This document shows, piece by piece, positions 8,261 through 15,421 of a stretch of DNA of 64,000 nt. Each line of letters begins with the position of its first letter. Position 1 is the stretch's first letter. The DNA lies in contig CALEKA010000120.1 of NCBI GenBank assembly GCA_937898715.1, forward strand, positions 17,062 to 81,061, given 5' to 3'. Made by a program: the position numbers and the translations under genes. Origin of the DNA: an uncultured Prevotella sp. GTDB lineage: Bacteria > Bacteroidota > Bacteroidia > Bacteroidales > Bacteroidaceae. Under the pieces are notes generated by a model, which made no database searches, had not been told where the DNA came from, and was given only the letters and a program-made list of their open reading frames with translations.

Positions 8261-8833
8261 TCAATAGATAATCAGTCCAATCGCCCCCGCCACGAGCATG
8301 ACCAGTATAGGGTTCGTCTTGCGCCACTTTGTGAGGGCGAAGGCGGCTATGAAGATGCCCACGTTGAGAGCAAACGTCCAAGGATTGTCTTCGGGCGAAC
8401 CAAAGTTCTCTTTCGACATGAGCAGTACGGCAGCTGCGGCTATCAGTCCGATGATGGCAGGGCGCAAGCCCGCAAAGATATTGCTCACTAAGGGCGAATC
8501 CTTGTGCTTGAGCAAGTAGTGACTAATGGCTATCATGATGATAAACGGCAACCACATGATAGAAAGCGAAGCCAATACTGCACCCAGTACGGCAGCCCAT
8601 ACGGGGTAGCCATCGTGGAGCACAGAGGTGTAGCCCACGTAGGTGGCAGCATTGATGCCGATAGGGCCAGGAGTAGACTGGCTGATGGCGACGATATCCG
8701 TAAACTCAGCATTCGTGAGCCACTGATTCTTGACCACCACCTCATTGTGGATGAGCGAAAGCATGGCATAGCCTCCACCAAAGTTGAAGGTACCTATCTT
8801 GGTAAATATCAGAAATAGTTTGAGAAAAATCAT
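8261..8833 (-). CDS. Chromate-type transporter, subunit 2
   Basis: One half of a CHR-family anion transporter. Short-chain CHR proteins work as pairs, each about 180-190 residues with about six membrane helices. Family signatures are 'FNFGGGYAMLSLIHNEVV' near the N-terminus and 'AISQSTPGPIGINAATYVGY'. The neighbouring gene (9013-9543) encodes the other half. The substrate of such pairs in anaerobic gut bacteria is not established, so chromate export should not be assumed. Start ATG at 8833. Confidence 0.85.
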   Translation of the reverse strand: MIFLKLFLIFTKIGTFNFGGGYAMLSLIHNEVVVKNQWLTNAEFTDIVAISQSTPGPIGINAATYVGYTSVLHDGYPVWAAVLGAVLASLSIMWLPFIIMIAISHYLLKHKDSPLVSNIFAGLRPAIIGLIAAAAVLLMSKENFGSPEDNPWTFALNVGIFIAAFALTKWRKTNPILVMLVAGAIGLIIY

Positions 8834-8852
8834 TGTTAGTTTATAAGTTTAT

Positions 8853-8960
8853 AAGTTTAAAAGCCAAGAGGTTTGTCGAGATGAGAGTTTAGAAGTTTAA
8901 AAGCCAAGAGGTTTGTCGAGTTGAGACGTCTAAAAGTCAAGAGGCTTGTTTTGTAAGTCT
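8853..8960. repeat. 40-bp tandem repeats between the two transporter genes
   Basis: The words 'gtttaaaagccaagaggtt' followed by 'tgtcgag' occur at 8855-8880 and 8895-8920, exactly 40 bases apart, with a degenerate third unit at about 8927-8955. The surrounding 179-base spacer has no gene. 'ttataagtttataagttt' and 'caactcttcaactcttcaac' words flank the repeats. Confidence 0.7.
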
Positions 8961-9012
8961 GAAGGTATAAGCTTAACTTTTCAACTCTTCAACTCTTCAA
9001 CTTTAGCCCTTT

Positions 9013-9543
9013 TCATCTTCTTCTCATCTTCCCCCACAGATATCCTCCCAAGCCAGCAGCAATGATGATGAGGATGGGCGACACTCCGCAGAATGAGATG
9101 AGCAGACAAGCCAGGATGGGAATCCACAGCGTGCGGAGCGTGATCTTCGCCGTCTTGGCCATGTTGAAGCAAGGCACAGCTATCAGAGCTACCACGGCAG
9201 GACGCACGGTGGCAAAGAACTTCATCACGTAAGGATTGTCCTTAAACGAGTGGAAGAACATGGCAATCAGCGTGATGGCGATGATAGAGGGCAGAGCTAT
9301 GCCCAGTGCACCGACTATGCCGCCCCACACACCGCGAGCCTTGTAGCCAATGTGGCTTGCCATGTCGATGGCGAAGATGCCGGGAGTGGCTTGTGCCACG
9401 ATGAGTATGTCCATAAACTCCTGCTTGTCGAGCCAATGGTTTTTGTCAACAAACTCGCGCTCCATCACCTGTATCATGGCATAGCCGCCACCCAAGGTGA
9501 GCGCTCCGATCTTGTTGCACGTAAGGAAAAATTTCAGTAGCAT
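9013..9543 (-). CDS. Chromate-type transporter, subunit 1
   Basis: Partner of the preceding CHR-family subunit, 176 residues. The N-terminal signature 'ALTLGGGYAMIQVMEREFV' and 'IVAQATPGIFAIDMASHIGY' are the family motifs, with 'TPG' conserved in both subunits. About six hydrophobic segments are visible. The protein is transcribed first in the pair. A minus-strand TACCTTTG box at 9589-9582 lies about 40 bases upstream of the ATG and is the likely promoter -7 element. Confidence 0.85.
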   Translation of the reverse strand: MLLKFFLTCNKIGALTLGGGYAMIQVMEREFVDKNHWLDKQEFMDILIVAQATPGIFAIDMASHIGYKARGVWGGIVGALGIALPSIIAITLIAMFFHSFKDNPYVMKFFATVRPAVVALIAVPCFNMAKTAKITLRTLWIPILACLLISFCGVSPILIIIAAGLGGYLWGKMRRR

Positions 9544-9581
9544 TGGGCTTTCGTTTCTTTTGTTCGTTGTCGTTTGGGGTG

Positions 9582-9589
9582 CAAAGGTA
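9582..9589 (-). promoter_or_regulatory. -7 box for the chromate-type transporter pair
   Basis: On the minus strand the sequence reads TACCTTTG, an exact TAnnTTTG match, 39 bases upstream of the start codon. No TTG at the expected -33 distance is visible. Confidence 0.5.
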
Positions 9590-9599
9590 CGTTTATTTT

Positions 9600-10300
9600 T
9601 TCGTACATGGGCTTACACGTCTGCTTCGCTCCCGTTTTTTACTACATGCAAAATTACAAAGCCTATTCCGGTGGAGCAAAAAGAGTGTACAAACTGTTCA
9701 CTTTTTCTATCACTCTCATCTGCCGCCTCGCGTGCGCACGTTTCAGCAAGTTTCTGCTACTATAACCCTCATAGCTTACATCTCGATAATGAAAGGCCTT
9801 GATAATCAGTTCGTATCATCCCTTGCGTGCCTGCACGCTTCCGTCACTTTTACTCACACTCCTTCGCTCTCGCTTTCGCCCCCCCCCCGAAGAGGAAAAA
9901 TTATCCCCCGTTCCAGTAAGAATTATCCCCCGGTCAAGGAAAAATTAGTGGTAGTCGCTGTAGCTACGAGCACAGACCTCGCTATGGAGAGCGATAGTAT
10001 GCCATCCCTCTGCATCTGACCTCCGCCTGTCTCAGCTTGCTCCCCTAAGTGCAAGCATAGTGTAGGAAATGTGTAGGCAAAAATATTTTCTTACACTCTG
10101 TAACAGGATGATAATCATTAGATTGTAGTATTATAGTGACAGATGTGGCTTATATACAACCCAAAACTTACTGTTGCGCGCACGCGCGTGAGAGATCGTG
10201 GACATTAGCGTAGCCTTTGCTCTATTGATTCGGCTCAAGACTTGAAATGTAATAAACTTTTTTGCTCGAAGAAAGATATACTGTTGTCATAAAGTCTTTG
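9600..10300. other. Gene-free 700-bp region with repeat remnants
   Basis: No convincing gene is seen. At 9868-9950 there is a run of nine to ten C followed by three units of the 'GAAAAATTATCCCCCG' type. At about 10060-10190, read on the minus strand, the order 'GCGCGCAACAGTAAGTTT ... TTACAGAGTGTA' is a diverged relative of part of the duplicated sequence at 31.2 and 47.4 kb. The longer open frames here are low-complexity and show no domain. Confidence 0.5.
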
Positions 10301-10306
10301 ATATGT

Positions 10307-10337
10307 TTGGAACATTCAATTATAATCCTTATCTTCG
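10307..10337 (+). promoter_or_regulatory. Promoter-like pair for the DUF4160/DUF2442 genes
   Basis: TTG at 10307-10309, a 20-base spacer and TATCTTCG at 10330-10337, one mismatch from TAnnTTTG. The DUF4160 start codon lies 18 bases downstream. Confidence 0.45.
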
Positions 10338-10355
10338 CAAAAAGAATAAAATGAT

Positions 10356-10610
10356 ATGCCAGAATTATGCCGATTTTTAGGGATTATCATTGCAATGTTT
10401 GGTGATGATCATAATCCTCCGCATTTCCACGTGAGATATGGAGACTATGAGGCAATCATTACTATTCAGGATGGTATCGTAAAAGGGGAGTTACCGAGAA
10501 AAGTTCTCAAAGAAGTCTTCAAATGGATGGATTTGCATAAAGATGAATTGGAGATGAATTGGGAACGACTCCAAAATGGTATGGATATTGTGAAAATAAA
10601 ACCTCTTTAA
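10356..10610 (+). CDS. DUF4160 domain protein
   Basis: A compact 84-residue protein of the DUF4160 family, whose biochemical role is unknown. The signature 'MPELCRFLGIIIAMFGDDHNPPHFHVRYGDYEAIITI' (family pattern HNPPHFH) covers the first half, and 'GELPRKVLKEVFKWMDLHKDELEMNW' the second. In many genomes this family is paired with a DUF2442 protein, as here, an arrangement that has been compared with toxin-antitoxin modules (inference). The downstream DUF2442 gene starts 11 bases after its stop codon. Confidence 0.85.
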   Translation: MPELCRFLGIIIAMFGDDHNPPHFHVRYGDYEAIITIQDGIVKGELPRKVLKEVFKWMDLHKDELEMNWERLQNGMDIVKIKPL

Positions 10611-10621
10611 ATGCTCGCTTT

Positions 10622-10873
10622 ATGAAAGATGTAGATTTGATAAGAGTAGTAGATGTAGATTACATCAAAGACTATACGATGGACTTAAAGTTTAGTAATG
10701 GTGAGACTCGACGTATTGATTTTTTGCCGTTGCTGAATGGAAGCAAGCGTGAAGAGCTGAAAAATTTGAATAACTTCGTACAATTCGGATTAAACCATTG
10801 GACTCTTGAATGGTATAATGGTATAGATTTCGCTCCAGACTTCCTATATAAGCAAGGTAAGATTATTGCATAA
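10622..10873 (+). CDS. DUF2442 domain protein
   Basis: Partner of the DUF4160 protein, 83 residues from the ATG at 10622. The frame is open upstream to 10559, but that would overlap the preceding gene and lacks family similarity. It has the typical 'VVDVDYIKDYTMDLKFSNGETRRIDFLPLL' first half and the 'WTLEWYNGIDFAPDFLY' end that define DUF2442. The activity is unknown. No transposase or phage gene is adjacent, but a MITE-like element lies 40 bases downstream. Confidence 0.85.
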   Translation: MKDVDLIRVVDVDYIKDYTMDLKFSNGETRRIDFLPLLNGSKREELKNLNNFVQFGLNHWTLEWYNGIDFAPDFLYKQGKIIA

Positions 10874-10912
10874 CCAAAGTTTTATACAAAGCTTTTGTGA
10901 AGTGAATCCTAA

Positions 10913-11073
10913 ACCCGTTGGCGGAATTTTTGGTTAATGGGTAAACGAGTTGACAAGTTAACAAGTAATTATGTCTTAGACAACTTGTCTCGTTAAAAGA
11001 AGAACGGTTAGACTCGACAAACTTACCTGTTCACCTGTTAACTTGTCAACCCGTTTACAAATTCCGCCAACGC
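10913..11073 (+). mobile_element. MITE-like element, copy 2 (161 bp)
   Basis: It has the same ends as copy 1 (ACCCGTTGGCGG ... CCGCCAACGC) and the same internal 'GTTGACAAGTTAACAAGT' words. The flanks are GAATCCTAA (10904-10912) and GTATCCTAA (11074-11082), a 9-base target duplication with one mismatch. It is in the same orientation as copy 1 and has no coding capacity. Confidence 0.85.
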
Positions 11074-11084
11074 GTATCCTAATG

Positions 11085-11123
11085 AAATCCATAGTTCAAA
11101 ATACAAGTTGGACTATGGATTTT
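11085..11123. terminator. Hairpin, possible terminator
   Basis: AAATCCATAGT (11085-11095) pairs with ACTATGGATTT (11112-11122). It lies just beyond MITE copy 2, so if it served the DUF2442 gene it has been separated from it by the insertion. There are T-rich bases but no long T run. Confidence 0.45.
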
Positions 11124-11225
11124 ATATGTACAACAAAGCGCTATAAATGAAAGCAGATATTTCTCCTCGCAACAACAAATAACGGCAGAAATCTTACTTT
11201 CTATCATTTTTTATAGAAAAAAGGC

Positions 11226-11254
11226 TTGCAATTTGTTTTTAATTTATAACTTTG
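11226..11254 (+). promoter_or_regulatory. Promoter of the leucine operon
   Basis: TTG at 11226-11228, an 18-base spacer and TAACTTTG at 11247-11254, an exact TAnnTTTG match. It precedes the leader peptide by 23 bases and leuA by about 430 bases, which leaves room for the attenuator described below. Confidence 0.7.
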
Positions 11255-11276
11255 CCCTCACAAAACGAAACGATAC

Positions 11277-11345
11277 ATGGCTTACACATCTTACTTCCGA
11301 CTTCGCAATTTGCTTAGCTTGCGTACGTTAGGTACGCGGGAGTGA
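11277..11345 (+). CDS. leuL: Leucine operon leader peptide
   Basis: A 22-codon open frame starting at ATG 11277 and ending at TGA 11343-11345. The encoded core 'FRLRNLLSLRTL' holds five leucine codons (CTT, TTG, CTT, TTG, TTA) within ten to eleven codons, an extreme density. It is located between a good promoter and a strong intrinsic terminator upstream of the leucine biosynthesis operon. This is the architecture of a ribosome-mediated attenuation leader. The codons nearest the stop overlap the 5' strand of the proposed antiterminator. The gene symbol is used by analogy with the enterobacterial leader; no sequence homology is implied. Confidence 0.75.
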   Translation: MAYTSYFRLRNLLSLRTLGTRE

Positions 11346-11446
11346 GAATCGTGTCTTATTAGAGTAAGACACACGGATGCCACATGGCATAGGCTGTAAG
11401 TACATACAAGCATACATCCTCACTTCCGCACCGAGCGCAAGTGAGG
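11321..11446 (+). promoter_or_regulatory. Leucine attenuator (antiterminator/terminator switch)
   Basis: Several mutually exclusive pairings can be drawn. GCGTAC/GTACGC (11321-11326 with 11332-11337) is a small hairpin inside the leader frame. GTGTCTTA/TAAGACAC (11351-11358 with 11365-11372) is a perfect 8-bp hairpin. CGGGAGTGAG (11337-11346, overlapping the leader stop codon) can pair with CTCACTTCCG (11419-11428), which is the 5' arm of the terminator. A ribosome stalled at the leucine codons would leave the first strand free and disrupt the terminator; one that reaches the stop would cover it and allow termination. This is inferred from sequence pairing only. Confidence 0.7.
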
Positions 11447-11453
11447 TTTTTTT
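11418..11453 (+). terminator. Attenuator terminator of the leucine operon
   Basis: CCTCACTT (11418-11425) pairs perfectly with AAGTGAGG (11439-11446), followed immediately by seven T residues (11447-11453). It lies in the leader, well before leuA, so it can only be a regulated terminator. Confidence 0.8.
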
Positions 11454-11454
11454 A

Positions 11455-11639
11455 TAGGGTGGTTCTATTAATTCTGATGATGGGATTTGTGTGCTATTGG
11501 AAGTGTATTTTTGTAAGTAAGGGAAGGAGCATAGCGGGCTATGTGACTGAGTTTACTTACAAAAAGACGCTTTCAAGAACAGACAAATCGCACATCAGAA
11601 TAGAATGCTTTATTCCTCAGAATTAATAGAACCACCCTA
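11455..11639. mobile_element. Palindromic MITE-like element in the leu leader
   Basis: A 185-base element whose ends are a perfect inverted repeat: TAGGGTGGTTCTATTAATTC at the left, its complement at the right, about 24 bases in all. The inversion continues imperfectly inwards ('TTTTTGTAAGTAA' against 'TTACTTACAAAAA'), so the RNA would fold into one long hairpin. TA dinucleotides flank both ends (11453-11454, 11640-11641), compatible with a TA target duplication as made by IS630/Tc1-type transposases (inference). It is inserted just after the T run of the attenuator, between it and leuA. An open frame of 61 codons across it has no coding signature. Confidence 0.7.
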
Positions 11640-11683
11640 TAACCAACCCTATTCATTGATATAACAAAACAACATTATACGAT

Positions 11684-13177
11684 ATGAGCGACAGACTTTA
11701 CATTTTCGACACCACACTTCGCGATGGTGAGCAAGTGCCCGGTTGCCAACTCAACACGGTTGAGAAGATTCAAGTGGCTAAACAGCTTGAGCAGTTGGGC
11801 GTAGACGTCATCGAAGCAGGATTCCCCATCTCGAGTCCGGGCGACTTCAATTCAGTCATTGAAATATCTAAGGCTGTGACATGGCCCACCATCTGCGCAC
11901 TGACACGTGCCGTAGAGAAGGACATCGACTGCGCTGCAGAAGCACTAAAGTATGCTAAGCACAAGCGTATACACACGGGTATCGGTACGAGCGATAGCCA
12001 TATCAAGTATAAGTTCAACTCCACCCGCGAGGAAATTATCGAGCGCGCCGTAGCTGCCGTGAAATATGCCAAGCGATACGTGGAAGACGTAGAATTCTAT
12101 GCCGAAGACGCCGGTCGTACGGACAATGAGTACTTGGCTCGCGTGGTAGAAGCCGTGATCAAGGCAGGTGCTACGGTGGTCAACATCCCCGACACTACGG
12201 GCTACTGCCTCCCCCATGAATACGGCGAAAAGATCAAGTACTTGATGGAACACGTAGACGGTGTGGACAAAGCCATCCTCTCTACTCACTGCCACAACGA
12301 CCTGGGCATGGCCACCGCATGTACGCTCGAGGGCGTGCTCAACGGTGCACGTCAGGTGGAAGTGACCATCAACGGTATTGGCGAGCGTGCGGGCAATACC
12401 GCAGAAGAAGAGATCGCAATGATTCTGAAGTGCCACCACCTCGACATCACCACCAATATCAACACACAGAAGATTGCTGCCACTTCGCGCATGGTAAGTT
12501 CGCTGATGAACATGCCCGTTCAGGCCAACAAGGCCATCGTAGGTCGAAATGCCTTTGCTCACTCCAGCGGTATTCACCAAGACGGTGTGCTCAAGAATGC
12601 TGAGACTTACGAAATTATCAACCCCAAGGATGTGGGTATCGATGACAACTCTATCATCCTTACCGCACGCTCGGGCCACGCAGCCTTGAAGCACCGCCTT
12701 GAAGTGCTCGGCGTGGAGGTGAGCGACGAGAAGCTCAACGACATCTATCAGCAGTTCCTCCTCTTGGCAGACAAGAAGAAAGAGGTGACCGACGACGATA
12801 TCCTCGTGCTCGCAGGTGCTGAACGCTCAGCCTCTCATAGCATCAAGCTCGACTACTTGCAGGTGACTTCAGGCCATGGCGTACGCCCCGTAGCAGCTAT
12901 CATTCTCGACATTGCTGGCGAGAAGTTCCGTGCTGCAGCTGAGGGCAATGGTCCTGTCGATGCAGCTATCAATGCTGTGAAGGATATCATCAAACGCAAG
13001 ATGACCCTTAAGGAGTTTACCATCCAAGCCATCAACAAGGGCTCGGACGACGTGGGCAAGGTACACATGCAGGTGGAGTACGACGGCTCGGTATACTACG
13101 GCTTTGGCGCCAATACCGACATCGTGGCTGCGAGCGTAGAGGCCTATATCGATGCAATCAATAGTTTTAAACACTAA
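11684..13177 (+). CDS. leuA: 2-isopropylmalate synthase
   Basis: First committed enzyme of leucine synthesis, condensing acetyl-CoA with 2-ketoisovalerate. The 497-residue protein has the HMGL-like TIM barrel at the N-terminus with the catalytic signature 'DTTLRDGEQVPGC' and the metal-binding 'STHCHNDLGMATA', then the linker with 'FAHSSGIHQDGVLK', and the C-terminal LeuA allosteric dimer domain (about residues 355-497, 'RPVAAIILDIAGEKFRAAAEGNGPVDAAINAV'), which usually senses leucine. Transcription is predicted to be controlled by the attenuator upstream. It is the first gene of leuA-leuC-leuD-leuB. Confidence 0.95.
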   Translation: MSDRLYIFDTTLRDGEQVPGCQLNTVEKIQVAKQLEQLGVDVIEAGFPISSPGDFNSVIEISKAVTWPTICALTRAVEKDIDCAAEALKYAKHKRIHTGIGTSDSHIKYKFNSTREEIIERAVAAVKYAKRYVEDVEFYAEDAGRTDNEYLARVVEAVIKAGATVVNIPDTTGYCLPHEYGEKIKYLMEHVDGVDKAILSTHCHNDLGMATACTLEGVLNGARQVEVTINGIGERAGNTAEEEIAMILKCHHLDITTNINTQKIAATSRMVSSLMNMPVQANKAIVGRNAFAHSSGIHQDGVLKNAETYEIINPKDVGIDDNSIILTARSGHAALKHRLEVLGVEVSDEKLNDIYQQFLLLADKKKEVTDDDILVLAGAERSASHSIKLDYLQVTSGHGVRPVAAIILDIAGEKFRAAAEGNGPVDAAINAVKDIIKRKMTLKEFTIQAINKGSDDVGKVHMQVEYDGSVYYGFGANTDIVAASVEAYIDAINSFKH

Positions 13178-13328
13178 ACTTAGTTTGGAGTTTTAAGGTT
13201 ATGAGAGAAGTTTGGAGGTTATGAGCGAAGTTCTGAGTTTTAAGGTTATGAGGTTATAAAGTTACCCTCAGCCTGTCTTAAACTTCTTTTATAACCTCAT
13301 AACCTCCAAACTCCAAACCAAATATACT
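13178..13328. repeat. leuA-leuC spacer with inverted 'GGTTATGAG' repeats
   Basis: A 151-base spacer within the operon. It contains several copies of 'aagtttggaggttatgag' and its inverse; GTTTGGAGGTTATGAG at 13210-13225 is perfectly inverted at 13296-13311 and would make a strong stem in the mRNA. The same words occur in the leuC-leuD spacer. Confidence 0.65.
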
Positions 13329-14711
13329 ATGCCAACACTCTTTTCAAAAATATGGGACAGTCACGTGGTGCAACACGTAGACGATGGTCCCGACCAACTT
13401 TATATCGATCGCCTCTATGCTCATGAGGTGACGAGCCCACAGGCCTTCGCTGGCCTCCGTCAGCGCGGGTTGCAGTGCTTCCGCCCGAAGCAAATATTCT
13501 GTATGCCCGACCACAACACGCCGACTCACGATCAAGACAAACCCATTGCCGACCCCGTATCGCGCAAGCAAGTAGATACGCTCACGCAGAATGCTCACGA
13601 CTTCGGACTGAGCTACTGGGGCATGATGCATCCCAATAATGGTATCATCCACGTGGTAGGACCCGAACAGGGACTTTCACTCCCCGGCATGACCATCGTG
13701 TGTGGCGACTCTCACACCTCTACCCACGGCGCTATGGGCGCCATTGCCTTCGGTATCGGCACATCGGAAGTAGAGATGGTCATGGCTTCGCAGTGCATCC
13801 TCCAAGCCAAGCCTAAGGCCATGCGCATCAATGTGGAGGGCAAGCTCGGAGAGGGCGTTACGGCTAAGGATGTGGCACTCTACTTGATGAGCCAGATCAC
13901 CACGAGCGGTGCTACGGGCTACTTCGTAGAGTATGCTGGTTCGGCCATTCGTTCGCTCTCTATGGAGGGACGACTCACACTGTGCAACCTCTCTATCGAG
14001 ATGGGCGCACGTGGCGGATTGGTAGCCCCCGACGAGGTGACATTTGAGTATATCAAAGGACGTCCGTTTGCTCCCAAAGGAGCAGATTGGGACAAGGCCG
14101 TGGAAGAGTGGAAGAAACTGCGCACAGACGATGATGCCGTGTTCGACAAAGAAGTGACCTTCGATGCCGCCGACATAGAGCCCATGATCACCTATGGTAC
14201 CAACCCTGGTATGGGCATTGGCATCACTCAGAGCATTCCAGCTCCACAGACGGAGTCGGACAAGAAGGCACTGGCCTACATGCAGTTTGCTCAAGGCGAA
14301 CAGATGGTGGGCAAGAAGGTGGACTACGTATTCCTCGGGGCTTGTACCAATGGCCGCATAGAGGACTTCCGCGCTTTTGCTTCCATAGCTAAGGGACGCA
14401 AGAAGGCTCCCGAAGTGACGGCTTGGCTCGTGCCAGGATCATGGCCCGTGATGCGACAGATTGAGGCTGAAGGACTTGATAAAGTGCTCCGTGAGGCTGG
14501 ATTCGAAATACGTCAGCCCGGCTGCTCGGCTTGCTTGGCAATGAACGACGACAAGATCCCTGCAGGCAAGCTTTGCGTGTCTACCTCCAATCGCAACTTC
14601 GAGGGTCGTCAAGGACCTGGCGCACGCACTTGTTTGGCTTCGCCCCTGGTGGCTGCCGCAGCTGCCGTGACGGGCGTAATCACCGACCCAAGAGAGCTGA
14701 TGAATCTTTAA
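13329..14711 (+). CDS. leuC: 3-isopropylmalate dehydratase large subunit
   Basis: Aconitase-family large subunit that, with LeuD, isomerises 2- to 3-isopropylmalate through a [4Fe-4S] cluster. The 460-residue length is typical of the bacterial LeuC. The aconitase signatures are 'VVCGDSHTSTHGAMGAIAFGIGTSEVE' (active-site and first cluster region), 'VFLGACTNGRIEDFR' (first cluster cysteine) and 'GCSACLAMNDD' (the other two cluster cysteines), followed by 'STSNRNFEGRQGPGARTCLASP'. It lies between leuA and leuD, separated from each by a repeat-containing spacer. Confidence 0.96.
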   Translation: MPTLFSKIWDSHVVQHVDDGPDQLYIDRLYAHEVTSPQAFAGLRQRGLQCFRPKQIFCMPDHNTPTHDQDKPIADPVSRKQVDTLTQNAHDFGLSYWGMMHPNNGIIHVVGPEQGLSLPGMTIVCGDSHTSTHGAMGAIAFGIGTSEVEMVMASQCILQAKPKAMRINVEGKLGEGVTAKDVALYLMSQITTSGATGYFVEYAGSAIRSLSMEGRLTLCNLSIEMGARGGLVAPDEVTFEYIKGRPFAPKGADWDKAVEEWKKLRTDDDAVFDKEVTFDAADIEPMITYGTNPGMGIGITQSIPAPQTESDKKALAYMQFAQGEQMVGKKVDYVFLGACTNGRIEDFRAFASIAKGRKKAPEVTAWLVPGSWPVMRQIEAEGLDKVLREAGFEIRQPGCSACLAMNDDKIPAGKLCVSTSNRNFEGRQGPGARTCLASPLVAAAAAVTGVITDPRELMNL

Positions 14712-14821
14712 GGTAAAATACAAAAGGCATAAAGTAACTTTATAACCTTATAACCTCTAAACTACAAACGGAGCGAAGCGACTTTATTACCTCATAACCT
14801 AAATACTCCAAACTCAGCAAG
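14712..14821. repeat. leuC-leuD spacer repeats
   Basis: 110 bases without a gene, made largely of 'cataaagtaactttataacc' and 'cctcataacctaaatactcc' words. They resemble those at 2986-3114 and in the leuA-leuC spacer, including a palindromic AAAGTAACTTT. Confidence 0.55.
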
Positions 14822-15421
14822 ATGAGACAGAAATTCAATATCATAGAAAGCTGTTGCGTGCCACTCTCGCTTGAGAATGTCGACACGGATCAGATCATAC
14901 CCGCCCGCTTCCTCAAGGCTACAGACAAGGAGGGATTTGGCGACAACCTCTTCCGCGATTGGCGCTACAATCCCGATGGTACGAAGAAGGACTTCGTGCT
15001 CAATGATCCCACTTATAGCGGCGAAGTGCTCGTGGCAGGTAAAAACTTCGGTTGCGGCTCAAGCCGTGAACACGCTGCATGGGCCATTGCTGGATATGGC
15101 TTCAGAGTAGTGGTAAGTTCGTTCTTCGCCGATATTCATAAGCAGAACGAACTCAACAACTTCGTGTTGCCCGTAGTGGTGAGCGAAGGCTTCCTGAAAG
15201 AACTCTTCGCAAGCATCAAGGCCGACCCTAAGATGAAGGTAAAGGTGGATCTGCCCAACCAGACCATCACCAACGAGGCAACGGGCCAGAGCGAACATTT
15301 CGACATCAATGGCTACAAGAAATATTGCCTTGAGAATGGACTTGACGATATAGACTTCTTAGTAAACAACAAAAATAAAATAGAAACGTATGAAACTCAA
15401 CATAGCAGTTTTGGCCGGTGA
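14822..15421 (+). CDS. leuD: 3-isopropylmalate dehydratase small subunit
   Basis: Small (swivel-domain) subunit of isopropylmalate isomerase, partner of LeuC. The 199-residue protein shows the characteristic 'ENVDTDQIIPARFLK' segment near the N-terminus, 'FGCGSSREHAAWAIAGYGFRVVVSSFFADI' in the middle and 'KKYCLENGLDDIDFL' near the C-terminus. Its reading frame extends 32 bases into leuB, an overlap that suggests translational coupling. Confidence 0.95.
   Translation: MRQKFNIIESCCVPLSLENVDTDQIIPARFLKATDKEGFGDNLFRDWRYNPDGTKKDFVLNDPTYSGEVLVAGKNFGCGSSREHAAWAIAGYGFRVVVSSFFADIHKQNELNNFVLPVVVSEGFLKELFASIKADPKMKVKVDLPNQTITNEATGQSEHFDINGYKKYCLENGLDDIDFLVNNKNKIETYETQHSSFGR

Noticed and set aside
9600..10019. 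Open frames in the C-rich region upstream of the chromate-type transporter
   Set aside because: They are low-complexity, overlap the promoter region and repeat remnants, and show no domain or signal peptide typical of a real gene.
11441..11626. 61-codon open frame between the leu attenuator and leuA
   Set aside because: It runs across the palindromic element and the terminator T run, has no family resemblance, and its sequence is explained by the element's inverted repeats.
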